64,000 nt of DNA from Emticicia sp965283955 (GCA_965283955.1 CBDIQW010000001.1:3658001-3722000), one strand, 5' to 3'. Counted from the stretch's first letter, positions 18,335 through 27,503 are shown. Notes: generated by a model from the letters alone, not told the origin. Made by a program: numbers and translations.

Positions 18335-19069
18335 ATGAAATTTCTGAAATATACCTTTTTTATTATATTCGCTTTAGTCCTTTTATTCGCATGGCTTTTT
18401 CCGCAATTTTTGCGATGCTATTTTGTTGAACACGATAATTTTCAAGAAATAAAACCCAATATTTTTGTCGAAGAAAAGACCACTAAAAAACAACAGGATT
18501 CATTAGTAAAATACGTGGAAAGTGCCGAAAAACGACTAAAAACCTTTTGGGGAAGCAAAAACGGACAAGCAAAAGTTATTTTTTGTAAAAATATTGAAAC
18601 CTACCAAAAATACGCCAAAACCACCGAAGGTGCAGGTTTTAGTATCGGAACACCGCTCGGTTCGTGGATAATTTTAAATCAAGATGGCCTAAACATTGAT
18701 GTAATTGCCCACGAAATGTGTCACGACGAGCTCATGACCAAACTGGGCTGGTGGAAAACCAAACAAGAAATTCCGACGTGGTTTGATGAAGGTTTGGCTC
18801 TGATGCTTGATTATCGCTTCGTGAGTACCCAAGATTCAATTCAACGCTACATAGATTACCGAACTGAATTGAGTTATTTAAGTCCAGTTCCGATTCCGCT
18901 GAATGAACTAAACATCCAAAAAGACTTTTTCGGGCAGGGAGAACTTTTTACCAAAATTGCTTATTTTACTTCGGCCGTTGAAGTTTCACGAAAGATTTCT
19001 TTGAAAGGCAAAAAAGAAATTTTCAGAATCATCAACAAAACCGAAAAAAACGGAAAATTTGAGTTTTGA
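18335..19069 (+). CDS. Membrane-anchored gluzincin-type metallopeptidase
   Basis: 244 residues with an N-terminal membrane segment (about 5-27). The rest should face the periplasm. The zinc motif is HEMCH (in DVIAHEMCHDEL), followed by WFDEGLALML, whose glutamate is the likely third ligand; this HExxH...E arrangement is typical of the MA-like gluzincins. No family name can be given from sight. The C-terminus (INKTEKNGKFEF) may be complete or slightly short. It is a single gene with a palindromic repeat right after the stop. Confidence 0.7.
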   Translation: MKFLKYTFFIIFALVLLFAWLFPQFLRCYFVEHDNFQEIKPNIFVEEKTTKKQQDSLVKYVESAEKRLKTFWGSKNGQAKVIFCKNIETYQKYAKTTEGAGFSIGTPLGSWIILNQDGLNIDVIAHEMCHDELMTKLGWWKTKQEIPTWFDEGLALMLDYRFVSTQDSIQRYIDYRTELSYLSPVPIPLNELNIQKDFFGQGELFTKIAYFTSAVEVSRKISLKGKKEIFRIINKTEKNGKFEF

Positions 19070-19077
19070 CGCAGCTA

Positions 19078-19111
19078 AAACCTGTAAGGTTTGAAAAAAC
19101 CTTGCAGGTTT
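19078..19111. repeat. Palindromic repeat AAACCTGyAAGGTTT
   Basis: Two 15-bp arms with one wobble position surround a GAAA loop, 8 bp after a stop codon. A second copy with a longer loop occurs at 57589-57638. It could act as a terminator or mRNA stabiliser. Confidence 0.65.
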
Positions 19112-19238
19112 GGTGTTGATTATCAGTGTTTTAAAAGACAAATGAAGCATTCATCTCCAACCATTCACCCTCAATTCTATTATTTTACAAAAAACTTGAC
19201 GAACTTTACGAGTTCAAAATACAAAGATTCTAATTTCA

Positions 19239-20531
19239 ATGAATATTCTAATACTTGGTTCGGGTGGACGTGAGCATACTTTTGCTTGGAAAATTGCACA
19301 ATCAAAAAACTGTACAAATCTTTTTGTTGCACCAGGAAATGCAGGAACAGGACAATTAGCGACTAATCTTCCAATCGGTGTAAACGATTTTGAAGCCATC
19401 GGCAATGCCGTAAAAGAAAACAAAATCGAAATGGTAATCGTTGTCACCTGAAGAGCCTTTGGTGCGTGGAGTTGTAGATTATTTTAGAAAAGATAAAGCT
19501 CTTAAAAAAATAAAAATCGTTGGACCAGATGCCTCTGGAGCAAGACTCGAAGGAAGTAAAGACTTCTCGAAAGGATTCATGCAGAAATACAACATTCCAG
19601 CGGGTGCTTCACAAACTTTCACGAAAGATACTTTACAAGAAGGTTTAGCTTATCTCGAAACCCAATCTTTACCAATCGTATTGAAAGCCGATGGTTTGGC
19701 TGCAGGAAAAGGCGTAATTATTGCCGAAACCAAAGCCGAAGCCCAAAAAGCTTTACACGAGATGCTCGCCGAAGCCAAATTTGGTGATGCCAGCAGCAAA
19801 GTACTTATTGAGCAATACCTTTCGGGTATCGAACTTTCGGTTTTTGTCTTGACAGATGGTAAAAACTACAAAATTTTACCCGAAGCAAAGATTATAAGCG
19901 TATAGGCGTAAATGATAAAGGTTTAAATACAGGTGGAATGGGGGCAGTTTCGCCAGTGCCATTTGCCGATGCTGAGTTTTTGGGTAAAGTAGAAGAAAGA
20001 GTTGTAAAACCAACGCTCGAAGGTTTGCAAGCAGAAGGTATCAAATATGTAGGTTTTATTTTCGTTGGACTAATGAATGTCGATGGTGAGCCTTACGTGA
20101 TTGAGTATAACGCTCGCATGGGCGACCCCGAAACTGAGGTAGTTTTGCCAAGAATCAAGACCGACATGGTAAAATTAATGAAAGCCACTGCTGATGGAAA
20201 ATTGGATAAAATCAAACTTACGGTGAGTCCAAAAGCGGCTATCGCAACGGTTTCGGTGGCAAAAGGTTATCCCGAAGATTATCGCAAAGGTGATGTAATG
20301 ACGATTCCAGAAGCTGAAAAAGATACCATTGTTTTTCATGCTGGCACAAAAATCGCTACGGATGGTTCGGTACAAACCAACGGCGGTCGAGTAATCGTAA
20401 CGACTGGAATGGCCCGTACGCTAAATTCTGCACGTAAAAAGTCGCAGGCAATGGCAAAAAAGATTATATTTGACGGAAAATATTTCCGAAACGACATCGG
20501 GAAAGATTTATTAAAGTATCTCGAATCGTAA
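19239..20531 (+). CDS. purD: Phosphoribosylamine-glycine ligase, two frameshifts
   Basis: Cytoplasmic ATP-grasp enzyme of purine synthesis (GAR synthetase). Three frames together give about 430 residues, the normal length. The N-terminal domain begins MNILILGSGGREHTFAWK; the ATP-grasp part has LPIVLKADGLAAGKGVIIAE, NTGGMGAVSP and YVIEYNARMGDPETEVVLP; the C-terminal part ends KYLES. The first break is near 19443, before SPEEPLVRG. The second is at 19890: adding one G after AAAG restores AKDYKRIGVNDKG. purD is normally needed for growth without purines, so two indels favour sequencing error over a dead gene. Confidence 0.9.
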
Positions 20532-20579
20532 GATGGGCGTGAAACCTGTCAGAACTGTAGGATATTATTGTACAAGACT

Positions 20580-20821
20580 ATGCAAGTAACTTTAGAAATA
20601 CCAGACGATAAATACGCTTCTTTCATGGAAGTTGTAAGAAATATTCGTTTCGTAAAGGTGCGTAAGGAAGAAAAGCTTACCCTTCTCAAAAGAAATTTGT
20701 AGAAGACTTGAAGCATTCCTTAGAACAGGTCGAGCTACATCAGCAAGGTGAAATTCAGCTAAGAGATGCGTACGATTTATTAGCAGAATTAGAAAAAGAA
20801 CAAACTACGGTTTCAAAATGA
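20580..20821 (+). CDS. Antitoxin of a RelE/ParE-type module, frameshifted
   Basis: Short antitoxin gene in two frames. The first encodes MQVTLEIPDDKYASFMEVV...FVKV and runs into a stop at 20700-20702. The second encodes QKKFVEDLKHSLEQVELHQQ...LLAELEKEQTTVSK. One extra C in the CCC at 20680-20682 restores an LTPSQKKFVEDLK join and an 80-residue protein. Its TGA (20819-20821) overlaps the toxin ATG by two bases, the classic layout of type II toxin-antitoxin operons. Because the toxin is intact, a true loss of the antitoxin would be harmful, so an undercalled base is likely. Confidence 0.75.
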
Positions 20822-21144
20822 AAATTGTTATCACTGACGATTGCCAAAAAGAAATTCGTAGATTGAGTAAAAAATATACTTCGATAGTCAATGATTTTCG
20901 CAATTTGCTTGACTCTCTCCAGCATAATCCCTTTCAAGGAGATGCTCTTGGTAAAAATTGCTACAAAGTACTAATGGCGATAACTTCAAAAGGAGTAGGG
21001 AAGTCGTATGGAGCAAGGGTGATTACTTGTGTCAAAATTATTAATGACACGATTTTTCTTTTGTCAATTTACGATAAATCCAACAAAAAAGATATTTCAG
21101 ACCAAGAACTTGATTTTTTATTGAAAGAGGCAGGTCTGAAATAA
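20818..21144 (+). CDS. RelE/ParE-superfamily toxin
   Basis: 108 residues, complete. It matches the RelE/ParE toxin group with KCYKVLMAITSKGVGKSYGARVIT-like features: here GKNCYKVLMAITSKGVGKS is followed by GARVITCVKI and LLSIYDKSNKKDIS. Such toxins are usually ribosome-dependent mRNA nucleases; which activity this one has is not visible. The start codon overlaps the stop of the antitoxin gene. The module sits between purD and the ricT-like gene with no mobile-element remains. Confidence 0.82.
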   Translation: MKIVITDDCQKEIRRLSKKYTSIVNDFRNLLDSLQHNPFQGDALGKNCYKVLMAITSKGVGKSYGARVITCVKIINDTIFLLSIYDKSNKKDISDQELDFLLKEAGLK

Positions 21145-21202
21145 GTTTTCAACATCGACAGAGTAAAATTACTCGTCGAATTCTATATATATACATACAA
21201 AA

Positions 21203-22981
21203 ATGGGCTGTGGACAATGTTCATCGGGAGGTTGTGGAGCAGTTAAAGCAATAGGCCAAACCGAAAAATCGAATCATAAAACCGTAGCAGGATGCTCTTC
21301 TGGAGGCTGCTCGACGGGTGGATGCAATAAAATGAATGCTTTCGACTGGTTGTCTAATATGGACGTACCACGCTCGATGCGTTATGATGTAGTTGAAGTA
21401 AAATTTAAAGGCGGACGAAAAGAATATTTCCGTAATGCCAATAATATTGACCTTTATACGGGCGATTTCGTAGTTTGCGAAATGGCTTCGGGCTACCACA
21501 TTGGTAGTGTTTCGTTGCAAGGCGAATTGGTTCGTCTGCAAATGATTAAAAAAGGCCTCAAAGACAACGACGAACTCCGAAAAATTCTACGAGTAAGCAC
21601 CGAGCGAGACCTCGAAAAGCATCAGCAGGCCATTGCTCGTGATATGCCAACGATGTATCGTGTGCGTGAAATCTCGAAGGAATTGAAGCTACAAATGAAG
21701 ATGTCGGATGTGGAATTTCAGTCCGATAATACCAAAGCTACCTTCTATTACTCAGCCGACGACCGTGTCGATTTTCGTGAAATGATTAAACTTTTGGCTT
21801 CTGAATTCAAAATCAGAGTCGAAATGAAGCAAATCAGTTTGCGTCAAGAGGCTGCTCGTGTAGGTGGAATTGGCTCGTGTGGTCGTGAATTATGTTGCTC
21901 AACGTGGCTCACTGATTTCCGTGCAATTCCTACTTCGGCGGCTCGTTATCAGAATCTTTCGCTCAATCCTGCCAAACTTTCGGGGCAGTGCGGGCGTTTG
22001 AAATGTTGCTTAAACTACGAATTAGAAACTTATCTCGATGCTCTAAGTGATATTCCGACCGTAGAAAAACCACTCAAAACCGAAAAAGGAATTGCTGTTT
22101 TACAAAAAACTGACATTTTCCGTCGTATCATGTGGTTTAGCTACAACAACGACATCAACTGGCATTCATTACCGATTCATCAAGTGGTAGAAATCATGAA
22201 GATGAACGAAAAAGGTATTTTGCCAAATTCGTTGGAAGACCTAAATCTGATTGATTCGGTAGTAGTTGATAAAAACGCTCCAAGAAACTCAGATTTAGAC
22301 CGTCTGGATAAAAAATACACCGATAAGGGTAAAAAGCCGCAACACAATTCGGGCAATAAAAACCAACAAAATCGCCCGAATCAGCCGCAGCAAAATCGAG
22401 GGAATAATAGCCCAGAAGCGGCTAAGCAGGAAACCAACGCCCCTAAAAATAATAACCAACCTCAAAACAAAGGTGGCCAACCACAGGGTGGGAAACCACA
22501 GGGTAAGCAGCAGGGAGGTGTTCCGCAAAAGCAAGGGAATAATCCGCAACAGGGCGGCTCTCCGCAAGGAGGTTCTCCGCAAAATCAAGGAAACAATCAG
22601 CCTAAGAACCAATCTAATAATAAACAAGGCGGAAATCTGAATCAGCAGGGCGGGCAGCCAAATAATCCGCAAAAACAAGCGAATCAGCAGCCAAAGCCAC
22701 AACAACAACAAATTGGGCAAAACCCTAATAAACAAGGCAACCCGCAGGGTGGTGTACAACCACAAGGAGGAAAACAACCGAATAATCCTCAGCCTTCGCA
22801 ACAAGGAGGGAAACCAAATCCGCAGCAGAATCAGAATCGCCCGAATAACCAAGGAGGAAACCAAGGGAAACCGCAGCATCCTCAGCATAAAAAAGGTGGC
22901 GGGCTAAACAATAACCCTCGGAATAAGCAAGGCGGCGAGAAGCCAACTTCGCCCAATAAGCCTAATACTGAGCAACAATAA
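21203..22981 (+). CDS. ricT: RicT-like PSP1-domain protein with long Q/N/P/G-rich tail
   Basis: 592 residues, cytoplasmic. The PSP1 core (about 50-360) carries two cysteine clusters, GSCGRELCC (C226, C231, C232) and GQCGRLKCC (C263, C268, C269), as in Bacillus RicT/YaaT, which binds iron-sulfur clusters in the RicA-RicF-RicT complex affecting mRNA processing. The N-terminus adds a further cysteine-rich stretch (GCGQCSSGGCG, GCSSGGCSTGGC). From about residue 375 to the end the protein is almost entirely Q, N, P, G and K, an intrinsically disordered tail of about 215 residues. The gene lies next to gldH, as I recall for other Bacteroidota. The tail's role is unknown. Confidence 0.85.
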   Translation: MGCGQCSSGGCGAVKAIGQTEKSNHKTVAGCSSGGCSTGGCNKMNAFDWLSNMDVPRSMRYDVVEVKFKGGRKEYFRNANNIDLYTGDFVVCEMASGYHIGSVSLQGELVRLQMIKKGLKDNDELRKILRVSTERDLEKHQQAIARDMPTMYRVREISKELKLQMKMSDVEFQSDNTKATFYYSADDRVDFREMIKLLASEFKIRVEMKQISLRQEAARVGGIGSCGRELCCSTWLTDFRAIPTSAARYQNLSLNPAKLSGQCGRLKCCLNYELETYLDALSDIPTVEKPLKTEKGIAVLQKTDIFRRIMWFSYNNDINWHSLPIHQVVEIMKMNEKGILPNSLEDLNLIDSVVVDKNAPRNSDLDRLDKKYTDKGKKPQHNSGNKNQQNRPNQPQQNRGNNSPEAAKQETNAPKNNNQPQNKGGQPQGGKPQGKQQGGVPQKQGNNPQQGGSPQGGSPQNQGNNQPKNQSNNKQGGNLNQQGGQPNNPQKQANQQPKPQQQQIGQNPNKQGNPQGGVQPQGGKQPNNPQPSQQGGKPNPQQNQNRPNNQGGNQGKPQHPQHKKGGGLNNNPRNKQGGEKPTSPNKPNTEQQ

Positions 22982-22990
22982 TTAAATAAA

Positions 22991-23031
22991 AAACGGACGT
23001 GATGAACATAAAATGGGTATCACGTCCGTTT
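22991..23031 (+). terminator. 13-bp hairpin after the ricT-like gene
   Basis: AAACGGACGTGAT pairs perfectly with 23019-23031 around a 15-base loop, 10 bp after the stop. There is no strong T-run, so gldH may still be partly read through. Confidence 0.55.
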
Positions 23032-23066
23032 CAAAATAGGTAAAGTCGAAAAATAAGATTAGATAG

Positions 23067-23585
23067 ATGAATAATAAACAGAAATTGGTGAAATTCTTTA
23101 AAAAATCATTGACTATTAGCTCCATGTTCGTGCTTTCGGTGTGGGTGTTATCGTGCGATAGTAATGCCATTTTTAAATCTTACGAAGATTTGAAAGATAC
23201 CAATTGGTACGTAAAGAATATCCCTTCGTTTACCTTTGAAGTGAAAGACGAAACGGTGCCTTATAATATCTATCTCTTGATTCGTAATGCTTCGCAGTAT
23301 CCTTACAATAACCTTTATGTAACTCGCTACATTTACGGGCCAGATGGCAAACAAATTAGCAATCGCCTCGAAGAAGTGACGCTTTTTGACCCGAAAACTG
23401 GAAAGCCATTAGGTGAAGGACTCGGCGATATCTGGGATCATAAAGTGCTTTCAACTCGTAATTACATGTTTCCCAAGAAAGGGAAATATACGATAAAATT
23501 GAAGCAATATATGCGTCAAGACCCACTCCCATACGTGATGTCGGTTGGTGTAAGCGTTGAAAAACCTCTACCGCCAAAACAATAA
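23067..23585 (+). CDS. gldH: Gliding motility lipoprotein GldH
   Basis: 172-residue outer or periplasmic lipoprotein. The lipobox VLSC places the lipidated cysteine at C30. The body fits GldH: WYVKNIPSFTFEV, YNIYLLIRNASQYPYNNLYV, GEGLGDIWDHKVLS and a YTIKLKQYMRQDPLP segment near the end. Known gldH mutants of Flavobacterium johnsoniae lose gliding, so this supports a gliding/T9SS-bearing organism, in line with the T9SS domain on the metalloprotease at 4365. The gene follows the ricT-like gene, separated by a hairpin. Confidence 0.9.
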   Translation: MNNKQKLVKFFKKSLTISSMFVLSVWVLSCDSNAIFKSYEDLKDTNWYVKNIPSFTFEVKDETVPYNIYLLIRNASQYPYNNLYVTRYIYGPDGKQISNRLEEVTLFDPKTGKPLGEGLGDIWDHKVLSTRNYMFPKKGKYTIKLKQYMRQDPLPYVMSVGVSVEKPLPPKQ

Positions 23586-23614
23586 TCTATTATTTGAAGT
23601 TTGAAGTTTTAAAC

Positions 23615-23646
23615 CTGAGTTATAAGTTTTAAACCAGATAACTCAG
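23615..23646. repeat. Short inverted repeat after gldH
   Basis: CTGAGTTAT pairs with ATAACTCAG around a 14-base loop in an AT-rich, repetitive stretch with phrases such as TTTGAAGTTTT. There is no T-run. Confidence 0.4.
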
Positions 23647-23690
23647 CATCTAACAGGAAAGCCTGTCAAAAACTAAGAACTCTGAATTTT

Positions 23691-24320
23691 ATGCCTTTTA
23701 TACCTCTTTTCCCGCTAAATTTAGTGGTCTTTCCGCATGAAGACCTCAATCTACATATATTCGAACCTCGTTATCGTCAGTTAATTAACGAGTGTCTCGA
23801 CGAAAAAAAGACTTTCGGAATACCTTCGTTTGTGAATAGTAAACTCCTCGGCTACGGCACAGAAGTAGAAGTAAAACAACTATCAAAACGCTACGGAGAT
23901 GGCCGAATGGATATTAAAACCAAGGGCTTACGTATTTTCAGAATTGTTGATTTTCAGAATCCAGCAAAGGATAAACTATACGCAGGAGGCGATGTGGTTT
24001 TTGTAGAAAACGAAGATTTGAGCGAATTAGTAAATCCCTATTTGCTAAGTTTGGTAGAAAAACTGTATCGACTTTTGAAAGTAAAAGTTGACTACGAAAA
24101 GCCAGAATATATGCCTTTTAGTTATCGAATTGCTCATAAAATTGGCATTTCGATGCAAGAAGAATACGAAATTTTGACAACTTCCAGCGAAAAAGTCAGA
24201 CAAGAAATTCTGATTGATCACCTCGAAAGAATTATTCCTGTGGTGACTGAAGTCGAACGAACCAAAGAGAGAATCGCCATGAATGGCCACTTTAAAGAAC
24301 TCGACCCTTTGAATTTTTAG
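23691..24320 (+). CDS. LON N-terminal-domain (substrate-binding) protein
   Basis: 209-residue cytoplasmic protein made of only the N-terminal substrate-binding domain of Lon protease: MPFIPLFPLNLVVFPHEDLN, then LHIFEPRYRQLINECL and a helical C-terminal bundle. There is no AAA+ or peptidase domain. Such stand-alone LON-domain proteins are widespread; their role is poorly known (adaptor or substrate recognition is a guess). The next small membrane ORF starts 4 bp after the stop and may be co-translated. Confidence 0.85.
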   Translation: MPFIPLFPLNLVVFPHEDLNLHIFEPRYRQLINECLDEKKTFGIPSFVNSKLLGYGTEVEVKQLSKRYGDGRMDIKTKGLRIFRIVDFQNPAKDKLYAGGDVVFVENEDLSELVNPYLLSLVEKLYRLLKVKVDYEKPEYMPFSYRIAHKIGISMQEEYEILTTSSEKVRQEILIDHLERIIPVVTEVERTKERIAMNGHFKELDPLNF

Positions 24321-24324
24321 GAAA

Positions 24325-24471
24325 ATGCTTGCCGTTCTTTTATTGTTTGGAATTTTGTTTCTGTATCTCTTTACAGGCATTTTTTCACTACATCGACGTT
24401 CGCTTGATTGGAATGGTGAAGGTTCTATACTGAAAACTCCTCGAACTTATCGTGCTAAGTTTTTTCATTGA
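24325..24471 (+). CDS. Small single-TM protein (48 aa)
   Basis: An ATG 4 bp after the LON-domain stop opens a 48-codon frame: one membrane segment (MLAVLLLFGILFLYLFTGIF) followed by a basic tail. It ends in TGA at 24469-24471, overlapping the TTG that probably starts the next membrane gene. The tight spacing on both sides and a credible membrane helix argue for a real small gene. No family is recognised. Confidence 0.5.
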   Translation: MLAVLLLFGILFLYLFTGIFSLHRRSLDWNGEGSILKTPRTYRAKFFH

Positions 24472-24911
24472 CTGACATTCTTATGTTGTCTTTGGTTTTC
24501 ATGGCGATTGCCATTTTTTCGATTAGTTTCAGTGTTAAAAATGACTCAATTGCTCAACTTTTGGTCATTTTCATAGCTATTGCTTCTTTGCTTGTACCTT
24601 TTTTACATTTCCGAATCAAGTATCAATATTGGCAGCAAAATCGCCAGAAAGATTATGTTTTCGATCCAATCAGTAAGGAAATTACTATTATTGGTGAGTA
24701 TTCTACGTCCTTTTTTTTTGATGATATTCAAGTTTTGGAACATCACATTTCTACGAATAAATTCACCCAAGGGTACATAAAACTAACTTTTAAAGACGGA
24801 CGCCCGCCCGTTTTTCTTACGCCACTCTTGCCTTGTTATGCTCTTTTACCCGATTTCTTTGTAAGTGTAGAAAAACACCTCATTAATCAAAGAATTTTTG
24901 GAATTGGTTGA
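24468..24911 (+). CDS. Two-TM membrane protein with PH-like soluble domain
   Basis: 147 residues from a TTG at 24468 that overlaps the previous stop, or about 142 from the ATG at 24483. There are two membrane segments (about 4-24 and 29-47) and then a soluble, beta-rich domain (DYVFDPISKEITIIGEYSTS, YIKLTFKDGRPPVFLTP) resembling membrane-attached PH-like domains. I do not recognise a specific family. It appears to be translationally coupled to the 48-residue membrane protein, so the two may form one complex. Confidence 0.6.
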   Translation: MTDILMLSLVFMAIAIFSISFSVKNDSIAQLLVIFIAIASLLVPFLHFRIKYQYWQQNRQKDYVFDPISKEITIIGEYSTSFFFDDIQVLEHHISTNKFTQGYIKLTFKDGRPPVFLTPLLPCYALLPDFFVSVEKHLINQRIFGIG

Positions 24912-24959
24912 TTATATTTACTGCTTTCTAAGGCATTCATCAACCCTAATTCATCAAAA

Positions 24960-27332
24960 ATGAGAAAATTATCTCTACTGATTGTTATTCAATTTATTGT
25001 TCAAATCGCTTTTGGCCAAGCCCTTACGGTCGAAAAAATCATGCAAGACCAATCAAAGTGGATTGGCACCTCACCAAGTAATATTTTTTGGTCAGAAGAT
25101 GGCAAAACGCTTTACTTTTCGTGGAATCCCGATAAAAACAAAGGTGATTCGCTCTATAAATTTGTTTTACCTGACCGAACACCCGTGAAAGTTACTCCCA
25201 AAGAACGTCGAGCTTTACCTACTCAGTCGGGTACTTACAGTCCAAGCCGCTCAATGAAGGTTTATGAAAAGCAAGGCGAACTCTATTTACTTTATACAAA
25301 AACCTTAAAAATCAAGCAATTAACCAACACCATTGAGCGTGAATCGAATCCGTATTTTAGTGGAGACGAAACCAAGATTATTTTCGGAAGAAGCAATAAT
25401 TTATTTAGCATGAGCTTAGAAGATGGTTCGGTTACGCAGTTATCTAATTTCTTGACAGGAAGCAAAAGAGCAGAAGCAAAACCTGCCAGTGATGAAGAAA
25501 AATGGTTAAAAGCCGACCAATTGGCCATGTTTGAGGTTCTGAAAGAACGCAAAGAAAAGAAAGATGAAGCCGATAAATTGGCTAAACTCGACCAAGCCAA
25601 ACGCCCAAAAGAGATTTACACAGAAGATAAAACGTTAGAACAACCACAAATCAGCCCCGATTTACGATACATTACTTATAGACTTTCGGTGCAACCCAAA
25701 AACGCCAAAACCACGATTGTGCCAAGTTATGTAACAGAGTCGGGTTTTACGGAAGATATTGCCGCTCGTACAAAGGTTGGTTCACCTTTGGCAACGTATG
25801 AGAATTTTGTTTACGATATAAAAAAGGATACTGTTTATCAGGTAATTACGAAGGACATCCCAGGAATTATGGACCAACCAGAATTCTTGAAGGATTATGC
25901 CAAGAAAGATACAACTAAGAAGAAACCAACGGCTCGCAAAGTAATCGTTTTAGGGCCGATTTGGTCGCCAAGTGGTGCGTATGCGGTTGTAAATATTCGT
26001 TCGGTTGATAACAAAGACCGTTGGATTATGCAACTCGACCCAGCAACGGGTAAATTAAAATTACTCGACCGCCAACATGACGAAGCATGGGTTGGTGGCC
26101 CAGGAATCGGTTTTAATTTCGGTGGTGGAGGCTTAGGTTGGGTCGATTCTCAAACATTATATTTTCAGTCAGAAGCCGATGGATACTCGCATCTTTACAC
26201 CATAAATTTAGCAACAGGCGAAAAAAAGCAACTTACGAAAGGCAAATTTGAGGTACAGCAAGCTCAACTTTCAAGAGATAAAAAATCGTTTTATCTGACT
26301 ACCAACGAAGTGCACCCAGGCGAACAGCATTTCTATAAAATGTCTGTTGAAGGTGGCGAACGAGTAAAATTAACAAGCATGGTTGGTGCAAACGATGTAA
26401 CGCTTTCGCCCGATGAATCAACTTTGGCGATTCGTTATTCTTATGTAAATAAGCCGTGGGAATTGTTTTTGCAAGAAAATAAGCCAAATGCCAAAGCCGA
26501 GCAGTTGACAAATTCATTGACTGATGAATTTAAAGCATACGCTTGGAAAGATGCTAAAGTAATTTCGTTTACGGCTCGTGATGGCGTAGAGGTTTTTGCA
26601 AGAATCTATGAACCAACGGCTAAATTAAAGAACAAAAAAGCGGAAGGCCGCCCCGCGGTCATTTTCGTACACGGAGCGGGGTATTTACAAAATGCTCATA
26701 AATGGTGGAGTCAGTATTCGAGAGAGTATATGTTCCATAATTTATTGGTCGATAAAGGCTACACCGTACTGGATATTGATTACCGTGCAAGTGCGGGTTA
26801 CGGTCGTGACCACCGCACAGGAATCTACCGTTTTATGGGAGGAAAAGATTTGGAAGATAATGTGGATGGAGCAAAACTATTGGTTTCAAAATATGGCATC
26901 GACCCTAAGAAAATAGGTGTTTATGGTGGCTCTTATGGCGGTTTTATTACTTTAATGGCTATGTTTACAACGCCCGATGTTTTTGCGGCAGGTGCGGCTC
27001 TTCGCCCCGTGACCGACTGGGCAGCGTATAATCATGGATACACGGCAAATATCTTGAACGAACCTCAAACCGATAGTTTGGCTTATCGTAAAAGTTCCCC
27101 AATTTACCACGCAGCAGGTTTGAAAGGACATTTATTGATTTGTCATGGTATGGTTGATGTCAATGTGCATATTCAAGATTCGTATCGTTTGGTGCAACGC
27201 CTTATCGAATTGAAAAAAGAAAACTGGGAAATGGCCAGCTATCCGATGGAAGACCACGGTTTTGTAGAGCCAACTTCTTGGATGGATGAATATAAGCGTA
27301 TTTTGAAGTTATTTGAGGAGAAGTTGAAGTAG
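24960..27332 (+). CDS. S9 family serine peptidase (DPP IV-like), secreted
   Basis: 790-residue exported prolyl-oligopeptidase-family enzyme. A signal peptide ends IAFGQ. The first two thirds form a beta-propeller; the alpha/beta-hydrolase domain (about 540-790) has the full triad: S658 in GGSYGGF, D733 in MVDVNVH and H766 in EDHGFVEP. The stretch FVHGAGYLQNAHKWW replaces the usual oxyanion-loop region. It probably trims peptides in the periplasm or outside the cell. It stands alone after two small membrane genes and is followed by a terminator. Confidence 0.9.
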   Translation: MRKLSLLIVIQFIVQIAFGQALTVEKIMQDQSKWIGTSPSNIFWSEDGKTLYFSWNPDKNKGDSLYKFVLPDRTPVKVTPKERRALPTQSGTYSPSRSMKVYEKQGELYLLYTKTLKIKQLTNTIERESNPYFSGDETKIIFGRSNNLFSMSLEDGSVTQLSNFLTGSKRAEAKPASDEEKWLKADQLAMFEVLKERKEKKDEADKLAKLDQAKRPKEIYTEDKTLEQPQISPDLRYITYRLSVQPKNAKTTIVPSYVTESGFTEDIAARTKVGSPLATYENFVYDIKKDTVYQVITKDIPGIMDQPEFLKDYAKKDTTKKKPTARKVIVLGPIWSPSGAYAVVNIRSVDNKDRWIMQLDPATGKLKLLDRQHDEAWVGGPGIGFNFGGGGLGWVDSQTLYFQSEADGYSHLYTINLATGEKKQLTKGKFEVQQAQLSRDKKSFYLTTNEVHPGEQHFYKMSVEGGERVKLTSMVGANDVTLSPDESTLAIRYSYVNKPWELFLQENKPNAKAEQLTNSLTDEFKAYAWKDAKVISFTARDGVEVFARIYEPTAKLKNKKAEGRPAVIFVHGAGYLQNAHKWWSQYSREYMFHNLLVDKGYTVLDIDYRASAGYGRDHRTGIYRFMGGKDLEDNVDGAKLLVSKYGIDPKKIGVYGGSYGGFITLMAMFTTPDVFAAGAALRPVTDWAAYNHGYTANILNEPQTDSLAYRKSSPIYHAAGLKGHLLICHGMVDVNVHIQDSYRLVQRLIELKKENWEMASYPMEDHGFVEPTSWMDEYKRILKLFEEKLK

Positions 27333-27336
27333 CCCT

Positions 27337-27377
27337 CGACTCCGCTCGGGCGATGCAATGCTGTCTGAGCGGAGTCG
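27337..27377. repeat. Inverted repeat CGACTCCGCTC / GAGCGGAGTCG
   Basis: Perfect 11-bp arms around a 19-base loop just after the S9 peptidase stop. A partial copy (GAGGAGTCGAAACC) occurs near 27451. Confidence 0.6.
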
Positions 27378-27390
27378 AAGACATAAAAAT

Positions 27391-27440
27391 GTGGCACACC
27401 TGTTTATCGCTGATAACAAGGTGTGCCACGTTTGTTTTTT
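27391..27440 (+). terminator. Rho-independent terminator of the S9 peptidase gene
   Basis: GTGGCACACC (27391-27400) pairs with GGTGTGCCAC (27420-27429), followed by GTTTGTTTTTTT. A further small hairpin (27470-27494, CCGTG...CACGG) lies between it and the convergent epimerase gene. Confidence 0.7.
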
Positions 27441-27503
27441 TGGTGGTTGAGAGGAGTCGAAACCACTATCCGTGACACGCATAGCGTGCCACGGAAACTT
27501 TCT

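Noticed and set aside
22295..22888. Long minus-strand frame (197 codons) opposite the ricT-like gene
   Set aside because: It is the mirror of the Q/N/P/G-rich tail and reads as Leu/Arg/Ile-rich low complexity with no domain.
20903..23690. CRISPR array or tRNA cluster in the repeat-rich parts
   Set aside because: The repeats are single palindromes or coding low complexity, with no regular spacer pattern and no tRNA fold.
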